From Clostridia bacterium (lineage in GTDB: Bacteria > Bacillota > Clostridia > Oscillospirales > CAG-272), in the NCBI GenBank assembly GCA_017629395.1, contig JAGBXH010000020.1, positions 1-7,566 on the forward strand: a DNA stretch of 7,566 nt. Direction: 5' to 3'. Positions 1-5,351 of this stretch are shown one piece after another. Under the pieces are notes generated by a model. The model worked only from the letters and a program-made list of their open reading frames with translations, was not told the DNA's origin and made no database searches. Position numbers and translations under genes: made by a program. Numbering within the stretch: position 1 is the stretch's first letter; each line of letters starts with the position of its first letter.

Positions 1-48
1 CAGCATGCAAGCGGTAGAGAGCATTGCTGTTCTGAATTGTTTTTTCAT
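1..48 (-). CDS. N-terminus of a probable secreted protein (partial, runs off the left edge)
   Basis: Sixteen codons are visible, reading MKKQFRTAMLSTACML: a short positively charged start followed by a hydrophobic stretch, as in the N-region and start of an h-region of an export signal. The start codon at 48-46 is preceded by GGAG (61-58) nine bases upstream, which fixes the start. It lies in the same direction as, and 175 bases downstream of, the TasA-like gene, so it is probably the next gene of the same operon. The signal resembles those of SipW-dependent TasA/camelysin-type proteins, but so little is visible that the mature protein cannot be identified. The product assignment beyond 'exported' is inference from the neighbour. 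Confidence 0.72.
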   Translation of the reverse strand, partial: MKKQFRTAMLSTACML

Positions 49-110
49 TGTGTTATTCTCCTTTTTAATATTTTTTTGTTTTATAGCTTTTGTCATTTGG
101 ATTGTGGGTT

Positions 111-232
111 GCGAGTCACTCGCGTAAAAATGCTGAGCGTAAGGACCGGGGGGTGAGAGTCCCGCAAAGGGAAGCGCTCACGCCGCGGCAGAAGTGTCGC
201 CGAGGCTCAGCCAAGCCCCGAGGCTATGGCTG
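111..232 (-). ncRNA. Candidate structured RNA element between two secreted-protein genes (class not recognised)
   Basis: GCTGAGC (132-138) is the exact reverse complement of GCTCAGC (205-211), a 7-bp outer helix around an 80-base domain. Inside are helix 153-157/177-181 capped by 160-163/169-172, and helix 186-189/199-202. A separate 10-bp hairpin with one bulged base (208-213/227-232 plus 214-217/222-225) competes for bases 208-211 of the outer helix, so the two folds exclude each other. A small hairpin (111-115/119-123) lies nearer the next gene. On the minus strand the outer helix is followed by five U (130-126). The element overlaps the stop codon of the TasA-like gene and precedes the next start by about 80 bases, so I favour the minus strand and a role as a leader or intercistronic attenuator. 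All helices also exist on the plus strand. It matches no riboswitch class I could recall. Confidence 0.45.
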
Positions 233-958
233 CGGTTCTTGTTCCTGTACCGTAAACGTCATCGACATTTTCACGTTACCTCCCTTAATGTTATCGAGGC
301 ATTCGGGATCATCGCCCTCCAACCAAATGACAAGAGTATACTTTAAGGTATCGCCCGGCTTGAAATCGGGATGCTCATTGTAAGAAATGACGTCCTCGCT
401 CTCAAACGGGGTGGTTGCGTATTCCGGCAGACCGTCCGCACCAATCTTTGCGTAGGTGGTGGGAACGCCGTTGCGGTACATGCGTACGCGCACCGCTGCG
501 TCAGCCCCCAGCACCGCGCTGTCAAGGTTGATCTGCTCGGTCAGGGTACAAGCCTGTTCTCCCACGTTGCGAACGTAAAAGGTGTAGGCTATGTAGCTCT
601 CTCCGTTGTGCACGCCGTCCGTGTTATCCAGATCATCGGGCAGCCAGCTCTCGGAAATATTTGTCATGTTGTCAATGCCCTGAGCACCCAGCACGGTGGT
701 GGGGCTTGCAAAGTCGGCGGTCTCGGAGAGTGAAATCTCAGCCGCGCCCTCCTTGCTTGCGGGCAGCAGGGAAATGGTGAATATGCTGGTGGATTCTATC
801 ACGCTGCCTGCCAGCACAAAGGTCAGCATGGAGGTAATGACAACCGCCACCGCCAGCTTGAGTGCGGGATACCATCGCCCGGCGCGCAGTGTTTCACGCA
901 GCAGCACCATGCGCGTATCAAGCAGCTTGAGATCAAGCTTGGGGAATTTCTTACTCAT
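224..958 (-). CDS. Membrane-anchored TasA/camelysin-like surface protein
   Basis: This 244-residue protein has a basic, cytoplasmic N-terminus of about 32 residues, one hydrophobic segment (about 33-52, rich in Ala/Val/Leu), then an acidic extracellular part with alternating beta-strand character. Residues 120-236 look like the beta-sandwich of SipW-dependent/TasA-like proteins of Clostridia: a strand reading YIAYTFYVRNVGE (122-134), then PGDTLKYTLVIWLEGDDPEC (201-220) and a GG-x-KM strand near the end. Two cysteines in the ectodomain (137 and 220) could form a disulfide. The likely role is an extracellular matrix or fibre subunit or an anchor for one; that is inference from family resemblance. 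The start is set by GGAGGTGATG six or so bases upstream, and it overlaps the upstream HD-GYP/EAL gene by four bases (ATGA), implying coupled translation. No SipW-type peptidase is visible, and the long N-terminal extension may mean the segment stays as an anchor. Confidence 0.7.
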   Translation of the reverse strand: MSKKFPKLDLKLLDTRMVLLRETLRAGRWYPALKLAVAVVITSMLTFVLAGSVIESTSIFTISLLPASKEGAAEISLSETADFASPTTVLGAQGIDNMTNISESWLPDDLDNTDGVHNGESYIAYTFYVRNVGEQACTLTEQINLDSAVLGADAAVRVRMYRNGVPTTYAKIGADGLPEYATTPFESEDVISYNEHPDFKPGDTLKYTLVIWLEGDDPECLDNIKGGNVKMSMTFTVQEQEPQP

Positions 959-2346
959 GCTTCATCACCTCCGTATTTGGCAATAAAGCTGTATTCCGGC
1001 TGCGCCTCGCCGTAAAGCGAACCGCTGCCGTAGAAAGCACCTAACTTGATCAGCTCTGTTTCAACCTTGCGTGTCTCCACACCAAGGAACACGATTCTCG
1101 TGTGCAGGTTGTGCGCCAGATCCAGCATGCCCGAGGCAACGCCGAATGCACTTGTGTTGGTCATGATGCGGCTTGTGTACTGCGCGTCCACGTAAATGGC
1201 GTCCAGGTGCAGTCTGTCCAACACCGAGAGCAGGGTAGAGCCCTCCTTCATGCCGTACACCGCCACGCGGTAGCCGGCTTCTCGCAGGCGCATGACGCTG
1301 TCAATGTAAAGCTCGGTGTCATTCTCCTCGGTAATGCCGTCCAGCACAAGGCAGATGCAGCCGCTGGGCAGCTCGTACTTTTGCAGCAGCTTGATCAGGT
1401 CGGGCACAAGCGTCTTGTTCTCAAAGCAAGCGGAACAGAGGGGGATCGAGAGCAGCGGGTGCTCGTCGTATCTCTCGTTGATCTCGTCTGCGGTGATGCA
1501 GGCGCGCTCCACGGCAAGCTTGGTCAGTCGCAAAAGCTGCGCGGTGCGCTCGGCTGCTGTCCAGAAGATCTCGGGGCGCAGGATGCCGAAGTAGGGGTCG
1601 TTTATCACGTACTCCACCATGGTATCCACGCGGCGCATTTCACGCACGTTGTAAATACCCGTAAAGAACATCTGCAAGCCGTATGCGTCCTGCTTTCTCC
1701 TGCCCTGATTGTTTGCGTCCATGTAAGTCAGGAACTTGACCAGCTGCGGTGTGTCTGCCAGCAGGCAATCAATCAGCTGCGCGTCAAGCTCGCGCCCTGC
1801 CATCTCGCGCAGGGTAGTAATGGTTTGCTCAATCGGTGCACTCTCGGCTCTGCCCATAAAGAGCAGGTTATCCATGGTGTCGGCAACGGCGGCGATCTTA
1901 CCGGTCAGTGAGGTCTGCTCTGCGCTAAGTCCCTTGGGGAAGCCGCAGCCGTCAGCCTGCTCGTGGTGCTCCGTGATCGCGCTGCAGAGGTATTGCTCAA
2001 AGGAACGGGGAGAGCACTCGGCAAGCACCGCGCCGCCCTCCTGCTCCAGCACCTCAATGCCAAGCTCAATGTGCGAGCGATAGAGCTTCTTTTTGGTAGC
2101 CGTTTCGTTGTACTCTGCAAAAAGGTTCTCGCGGTCCAGCCGCGTTTTGCCCAGGTCATGGTAGTATACGGCTGCAACGATGTGCGTTGCGTTGAGCCCG
2201 CTGTCAATAAACCAGTCCGTGCAGCGGATCTTATCTACTATGTATTCCGCAATCGTCTTACAGCGCTTGCAATGCTCCTGCACGGGAACGGGCAGCTTCT
2301 TTAAGGCAATATTCAGTTGTTGCTTGGATACCTTGTTTGGTTGCAT
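955..2346 (-). CDS. HD-GYP domain fused to a degenerate EAL domain, cyclic-di-GMP-type signalling protein
   Basis: The 463 residues form two domains. Residues 20-200 are an HD-GYP-type hydrolase: H25, HD plus GK at 63-67, H92, the pair H127-H128, DGCGFP at 132-137 (the GYP motif with Phe for Tyr) and D156. HD-GYP enzymes hydrolyse cyclic di-GMP using a metal centre, and these residues look intact. Residues 222-450 follow the whole plan of an EAL domain: an FFTGIYNV strand, a GILRPEIFWTAAE segment (254-266), an IPLCSACF helix, and a GVET motif (422-425). However, the EAL signature reads DTM (241-243), the DDFG region reads YGMKEG (364-369) and the Glu before GVET is Leu, so this half is probably catalytically dead and may bind ligand or partners. 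No membrane or GGDEF segment is present. An AAAGGA site precedes the start. The gene lies 33 bases after the TetR gene and overlaps the TasA-like gene, tying cyclic-di-GMP turnover to the surface protein. Confidence 0.85.
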   Translation of the reverse strand: MQPNKVSKQQLNIALKKLPVPVQEHCKRCKTIAEYIVDKIRCTDWFIDSGLNATHIVAAVYYHDLGKTRLDRENLFAEYNETATKKKLYRSHIELGIEVLEQEGGAVLAECSPRSFEQYLCSAITEHHEQADGCGFPKGLSAEQTSLTGKIAAVADTMDNLLFMGRAESAPIEQTITTLREMAGRELDAQLIDCLLADTPQLVKFLTYMDANNQGRRKQDAYGLQMFFTGIYNVREMRRVDTMVEYVINDPYFGILRPEIFWTAAERTAQLLRLTKLAVERACITADEINERYDEHPLLSIPLCSACFENKTLVPDLIKLLQKYELPSGCICLVLDGITEENDTELYIDSVMRLREAGYRVAVYGMKEGSTLLSVLDRLHLDAIYVDAQYTSRIMTNTSAFGVASGMLDLAHNLHTRIVFLGVETRKVETELIKLGAFYGSGSLYGEAQPEYSFIAKYGGDEA

Positions 2347-2379
2347 AGCCGATTCCTTTCGTGCGTAGAGTTTTGTGTT

Positions 2380-2982
2380 TTACGTCTCCTTGAGATAGGG
2401 AGCAATGATGCTGTACAGAACGTTGAAAATGTGCTTGGTGTTATTCTCGGTGTTTTCAAGGTCACCGTTGTAAACGCGAATGGCAAAGTCCAGAATTGCG
2501 GTGAACGCGCTGTGCAGAATTGCGGTCGCGTCCGCCTCGGGCTTGAACAGCGGGAGCAGCCCCTTAACGATTTGATTGAAGGACTCTCTGTGCTTGCGCT
2601 GCGATGCCTCCTTGAAATAGATGGAGTAGTAGTAGCGCACGTAGCAGCGGCAGCGGTCCTCGTCACGCAGGACGAATCTCCACACGCCCTCAAAAATATA
2701 GAGCAGAATTTCCTTCGCGCTTTTATCGCTTCTGTCCAGGCTGCGCAGCCTGCTGCAAAATGCAGCTGTCAGCTCAGCGTCCAAAGTGGCAAATACCTCG
2801 TCGTAAAGTCCCTCCTTGCTGCCGAACACGCGGTATATGTAAGCGTCGTTCAGCGTACCCGCAAACAGAGGGGAAGGGTACTTTGCAATGTTGCGTGTCG
2901 TGGCGTACTCAAAGCCGCCCTCCGCGATCACGTGTATGGTGTTGTCAATCAGTGCTTGGCGAATGTCTTCAGCCCGGCGCAT
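2380..2982 (-). CDS. TetR/AcrR-family transcriptional regulator
   Basis: The 200-residue length is typical of the family. The N-terminal part (about 5-70) is the helix-turn-helix DNA-binding domain: an initial helix, the GGFEYATTRNIAKY region, then IYRVFGSKEGLYDEV, which corresponds to the conserved Y-x-x-F-x-S-K-E-x-L signature. A ten-residue insertion (SPLFAGTLND) lies inside the HTH turn region, a little longer than usual. Residues 80-200 form the helical ligand-binding and dimerisation domain, rich in Tyr, Phe and Cys; no ligand can be named. GGGAGGAAACC directly before the ATG is a strong ribosome binding site. It is the first gene of the minus-strand operon, downstream of a consensus promoter and of a palindrome that may be its own operator, so autoregulation is likely. 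It probably controls the HD-GYP/EAL and TasA-like genes that follow. Confidence 0.88.
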   Translation of the reverse strand: MRRAEDIRQALIDNTIHVIAEGGFEYATTRNIAKYPSPLFAGTLNDAYIYRVFGSKEGLYDEVFATLDAELTAAFCSRLRSLDRSDKSAKEILLYIFEGVWRFVLRDEDRCRCYVRYYYSIYFKEASQRKHRESFNQIVKGLLPLFKPEADATAILHSAFTAILDFAIRVYNGDLENTENNTKHIFNVLYSIIAPYLKET

Positions 2983-3013
2983 GGTTTCCTCCCTCGGCTT
3001 TCTGCCGAAACGT

Positions 3014-3027
3014 GTAGCAAATGCTAC
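3014..3027. promoter_or_regulatory. Palindromic operator candidate, copy 1 (TetR leader)
   Basis: GTAGCA-AA-TGCTAC is a palindrome with 6-bp arms. It sits 31 bases upstream of the TetR start codon and about 80 bases downstream of the predicted transcription start. The 16-nt sequence GTGTAGCAAATGCTAC recurs exactly at 3300-3315. TetR-family proteins bind palindromes of about this size near their own genes, so this is the best operator candidate; at this position it would act as a roadblock or cover the ribosome binding site region. Confidence 0.55.
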
Positions 3028-3038
3028 TAAAATTGCTT

Positions 3039-3067
3039 AAAAAATCGTTTCCTGTCGATCGGAAACG
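3039..3067 (-). terminator. Terminator-like hairpin in the TetR operon leader (possible attenuator)
   Basis: On the minus strand CGTTTCC (3067-3061) and GGAAACG (3052-3046) form a 7-bp stem with an 8-base loop, followed by A and six U (3044-3039). It lies about 40-70 bases into the transcript from the consensus promoter and ahead of the TetR gene, so it would either attenuate the operon or stop transcripts arriving from further upstream. The stem is only moderately stable. Confidence 0.5.
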
Positions 3068-3114
3068 GTGCTTGACGGGGCAAAAATCATGCGTTCTCGC
3101 GCCCGTGTGTATTT

Positions 3115-3143
3115 ATTATATGCCTATCGATGGAAAATGTCAA
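3115..3143 (-). promoter_or_regulatory. Consensus sigma-A promoter of the TetR / HD-GYP-EAL / TasA-like operon
   Basis: On the minus strand TTGACA (3143-3138) and TATAAT (3120-3115) are separated by exactly 17 bases, a perfect match to the housekeeping consensus. The predicted start of transcription is an A near 3108, giving a leader of about 125 bases before the TetR start codon. So strong a promoter fits a gene set that is held down by a repressor. Confidence 0.82.
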
Positions 3144-3148
3144 CAATT

Positions 3149-3176
3149 TTGGCACAGAAAATAGTAGCGGTATAAA
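3149..3176 (+). promoter_or_regulatory. Plus-strand promoter candidate, back to back with the TetR operon promoter
   Basis: TTGGCA (3149-3154) and TATAAA (3171-3176) are spaced 16 bases apart. The -35 boxes of this promoter and the minus-strand promoter lie within a few bases of each other, so one bound protein could affect both. No gene with a ribosome binding site follows before the terminator ending at 3464, so the product would be a short RNA. Confidence 0.4.
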
Positions 3177-3301
3177 CAGAATATCTTTCACGAAGACGCA
3201 TTGTCGTGTGCGACATGCACAAAAAAGCGAAAAAACGGTGACAATTACGCGTTCGCGTGACTGTATTGGTCTTCGAATTGCTGCGTTTTGTCGAAAAAAG
3301 T

Positions 3302-3315
3302 GTAGCAAATGCTAC
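3302..3315. promoter_or_regulatory. Palindromic operator candidate, copy 2
   Basis: This is a second GTAGCA-AA-TGCTAC palindrome, here extended to 7-bp arms by flanking T (3301) and A (3316). It is 288 bases from copy 1 and shares 16 identical bases with it. Both copies are also close to TCGAAA or CGAAA sequences. It lies about 120 bases downstream of the plus-strand promoter candidate, so the same regulator could bind on both sides of the divergent promoters. Confidence 0.5.
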
Positions 3316-3356
3316 AAATTTCGAAAAAATGCGACTTCTCGGGTCAAGGCGTGCCT

Positions 3357-3398
3357 AAAAAAGCCCGAAAACGTGATTTTTCCGGAGCGATTTTCGGG
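3357..3398 (-). terminator. Intrinsic terminator, minus strand
   Basis: CCCGAAAA (3364-3371) and TTTTCGGG (3391-3398) form an 8-bp stem with a 19-base loop. Read on the minus strand the stem is followed by one C and six U (3362-3357). It would stop leftward transcripts originating near 3400-3600 before they reach the TetR operon. Confidence 0.5.
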
Positions 3399-3424
3399 GG
3401 ATTTTGTCCTTTTACGGGGGGCGT

Positions 3425-3464
3425 GTCGGCAGCTTGCCGGGCTGCCTTGGCTGACGGTTTTTTT
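3425..3464 (+). terminator. Intrinsic terminator, plus strand
   Basis: GTCGGC (3425-3430) pairs with GCTGAC (3450-3455) through one G-U pair; an alternative inner stem uses GCAGC (3429-3433) with GCTGC (3440-3444). Two G and then seven T (3458-3464) follow. It closes any rightward transcript begun in the intergenic region about 100 bases before the promoter of the amino-sugar operon. Confidence 0.55.
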
Positions 3465-3563
3465 GCTCCTTTCAAGCGTCCGTGCCAAGATCTTGCCGCC
3501 GCCCGATTTGAAAACGCGCAGGACGGAATGCATAAATAAGGGGAGATTTTTTTGAAAAGGTTA
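3465..3563. other. Short spacer with no recognised element
   Basis: Between the plus-strand terminator and the promoter of the amino-sugar operon I see no palindrome, gene start or further promoter. The bases are GC-richer on the left (3465-3525) and AT-rich from 3530 onward. Confidence 0.4.
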
Positions 3564-3592
3564 TTGTAAAATTTCAGCGTAAGTAGTATAAT
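3564..3592 (+). promoter_or_regulatory. Sigma-A promoter of the amino-sugar operon
   Basis: TTGTAA (3564-3569) and a perfect TATAAT (3587-3592) are spaced 17 bases apart. Transcription would begin near 3599, giving a leader of only about 24 bases that holds the GGAGG site at 3613-3617. No catabolite-responsive element or other operator was evident between -35 and the start codon. Confidence 0.78.
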
Positions 3593-3622
3593 GGACTTAA
3601 TAAAAAATGTACGGAGGCGCAT

Positions 3623-4495
3623 ATGAAAAGGATCGTGATGCTGGGCTGCGAGAACTCGCACGTTAACACGTTTTTGTCTATCATGAAGCAGGATCCCGAC
3701 AAGTATTCTGACGTTGAGGTCGTCGGTGTTTTCAGCGAGGACGCTGCCGCCATGCAGGCTGTATGCCGTGAGTTTGGCGTGCCTGCCATGCAATCGGTCG
3801 ATCAATTTGTCGGGCAGGTGGATGGTGTTGTCATCACTGCGCGACACGGCGGCAAGCACTATCCCTATGCCAAGCCGTATCTTGCAAGCGGCGTTCCCAT
3901 GTTTATTGATAAGCCCATTACGGTGGACGAGCAGCAAGCGCTTGCGCTTGTCTGCGAGTGCCGCGCTGCGGGCGTCAGGGTCACGGGAGGCTCGTGCTGC
4001 AAGTATGCGCCCGAGATCGCAGAGCTTCGTGCAAGCCTGAATGCACAGGATATTCGCGGCGGATTTGTCCGTGCGCCCATCAACATGGATAACCCCTACG
4101 GTGGCTTTTTCTTCTATTCTCAGCACCTCGTCCAAATGCTGGGCGAGCTGTTTGGGTTGTATCCCCGCGCGGTGCAGGCGTACAGATCGCAGGGCACGGT
4201 CAACGTCGTTTTTCGCTATGATGCGTACGACGTCATCGGGCTTTATACCGAGCAAAGCAACCATTATTTTGTGTCGGTCGCCACACTTGGACAGACGCTT
4301 GCACGTGACGCAAGCATCGGCACGGAGTGCTTTGTGCGCGAGCTTGACGAGTTTTGCGAGCTGCTTCGGGGCGGTGCGCAAAAGGTCGATTATAAGGATT
4401 TCATAGCCCCCGTATTCGTGCTCAACGCCATCGCCCGCTCGCTTGCATCGGGCAGAGAAGAGCCCGTGCATGACGTGGAGGTGCAAGATGCCTAA
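3623..4495 (+). CDS. Gfo/Idh/MocA-type sugar oxidoreductase, short form
   Basis: This 290-residue protein starts with a Rossmann-type strand (RIVMLG), then a second strand (VEVVGVF, 31-37), the DGVVITARHGGKHY segment (67-80) and IDKPIT (95-100), the family's EKP motif with Asp for Glu; that Lys normally takes part in catalysis. A GGFFFYSQHLVQML helix (160-173) carries the usual position of the second catalytic His. The nucleotide-binding loop reads GCENSH instead of the usual GxGxxG, and the protein is shorter than the typical 330-390 residues, so cofactor use may be altered. Family members oxidise or reduce sugars and cyclitols with NAD(P). GGAGG five bases before the ATG fixes the start. 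It leads the operon and its last eight bases overlap the next gene. Exact substrate unknown. Confidence 0.82.
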   Translation: MKRIVMLGCENSHVNTFLSIMKQDPDKYSDVEVVGVFSEDAAAMQAVCREFGVPAMQSVDQFVGQVDGVVITARHGGKHYPYAKPYLASGVPMFIDKPITVDEQQALALVCECRAAGVRVTGGSCCKYAPEIAELRASLNAQDIRGGFVRAPINMDNPYGGFFFYSQHLVQMLGELFGLYPRAVQAYRSQGTVNVVFRYDAYDVIGLYTEQSNHYFVSVATLGQTLARDASIGTECFVRELDEFCELLRGGAQKVDYKDFIAPVFVLNAIARSLASGREEPVHDVEVQDA

Positions 4496-5351
4496 GCCCC
4501 TGCTTTCCGCGTTTGCGGATGAATACAGCAATGCCTTGACAGAGCAGCTGGAGGGGTTGAACCGCTTTGGTATACGGTATCTTGAGCTGCGCCATGCCGA
4601 CGGAAAAAACGTGGCGGATATGACGGTGCAGGACGTGGAAAACGTGCAGCGCAGCCTGCGCGATCACGGCATCGCCGTCAGCGCCATTGGCTCGCCGCTG
4701 GGCAAGATCTCTCTGGACGGGGATCTGCCCGCGCACATGGAGCTTGCAAAGAGGGTGTGCGAAACTGCTGCGCGGCTGGATGCAAGGAGTGTGCGAATGT
4801 TCAGCTTTTATCTGCCTGCGGGCAGCACGAGAGAGGACTGCAAAGCCAAGGTGACAGACGCGCTTGGGCGCATGCTGGATATTGCCGATTCCTATGGCGT
4901 TACCCTGTGCCATGAGAACGAGGCAAGGATCTGGGGGGAGTCACCCGCGCAGTGCAAGGAGCTGCTGGATCAATTTGGCGGCAGGCTGCGTGCGGTGTTT
5001 GATATGGGCAATTTCGTGCTTGGCGGCTATGAGCCCTACGCGGCGTACAAGCTGCTTTGCGATCACATTTCCTACTTTCATATTAAGGACGCGCTCGCGC
5101 GCGGGGCGATCGTGCCTGCGGGAAAGGGTGAGGCAAGGATCAAGGAGATTCTGTCCGATTTCACGAAATTGGCAAAAACAGACTATTTTGTTTCGCTTGA
5201 GCCGCATCTGGAAACCTTTGCAGGGCTCAATGCGCTTACTGACGTCGCCTTTGATAATCCTTATAAATATGAGGATCAAAAAGCGGCGTTTACCGATGCC
5301 GTTGCAAAGCTAAGTCAAATATTGGAGGAGATTGGAAATGAAAGCAGATAA
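4488..5351 (+). CDS. Sugar phosphate isomerase/epimerase-type TIM-barrel protein
   Basis: The 287-residue protein belongs to the xylose-isomerase-like TIM-barrel superfamily. Strand-end residues fitting the metal site are E143 or E145 in CHENE, D172 in FDMGNF, H198 in YFHIKD and E238 in SLEPH; E33 in YLELR ends an early strand. GKGEARIKEIL (212-222) matches the typical G-x-G-x-(D/E) segment before the last strands. Members isomerise or epimerise sugars, and some pair with Gfo/Idh/MocA enzymes to process keto-sugars. I chose the ATG at 4488 over an upstream one at 4443 because GGAGG (4477-4481) lies six bases before it; this gives an eight-base overlap with the preceding stop, consistent with coupled translation. 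Substrate cannot be told from the sequence. Confidence 0.83.
   Translation: MPKPLLSAFADEYSNALTEQLEGLNRFGIRYLELRHADGKNVADMTVQDVENVQRSLRDHGIAVSAIGSPLGKISLDGDLPAHMELAKRVCETAARLDARSVRMFSFYLPAGSTREDCKAKVTDALGRMLDIADSYGVTLCHENEARIWGESPAQCKELLDQFGGRLRAVFDMGNFVLGGYEPYAAYKLLCDHISYFHIKDALARGAIVPAGKGEARIKEILSDFTKLAKTDYFVSLEPHLETFAGLNALTDVAFDNPYKYEDQKAAFTDAVAKLSQILEEIGNESR

Larger units (their letters stand above)
3183..3464 (+). ncRNA. Putative small non-coding RNA (about 280 nt)
   Basis: The interval runs from the predicted start of the plus-strand promoter to a plus-strand intrinsic terminator. It contains several inverted repeats: 3198-3218 (TGTCG/CGACA extended by GCA/TGC), 3247-3258 (ACGCG/CGCGT), the palindrome at 3302-3315, and 3364-3371 with 3391-3398. 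No reading frame inside it has a recognisable ribosome binding site. It may be a regulatory RNA or simply a regulatory region; only the sequence signals support it. Confidence 0.3.

Noticed and set aside
64..100. Separate promoter for the gene starting at 48
   Set aside because: The stretch is AT-rich, but only weak -35/-10 matches (ATGACA with AAATAT) are present, too poor to call.
132..171. glmS ribozyme, suggested by GTAAGGA followed by GGGGGGTGA
   Set aside because: The conserved cleavage-site region and core are missing, and no glmS gene is adjacent.
111..232. Cyclic-di-GMP riboswitch, tempting because of the HD-GYP protein
   Set aside because: The conserved GGGACGCAAAGCC-type core of the class I riboswitch is absent. 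The only similar word, CCCGCAAAGGG at 161-171, is on the strand opposite the genes and in the wrong context.
90..383. Plus-strand 97-codon frame across the structured element
   Set aside because: It has no ribosome binding site and overlaps the 3' end of the TasA-like gene on the opposite strand.
1102..1911. Plus-strand frame of 269 codons opposite the HD-GYP/EAL gene
   Set aside because: Its His/Val/Gln-rich composition and lack of a ribosome site mark it as the complement of the true gene.
4443..4487. Upstream ATG start for the TIM-barrel protein
   Set aside because: The added 15 residues have no family match and no ribosome site, while the ATG at 4488 has GGAGG at ideal spacing.
3344..4531. 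Long minus-strand frame (395 codons) opposite the first oxidoreductase gene
   Set aside because: It is antisense to a clear Gfo/Idh/MocA gene, has no ribosome site or family resemblance, and its composition (many His, Arg, Leu, Ala) is typical of a shadow frame.
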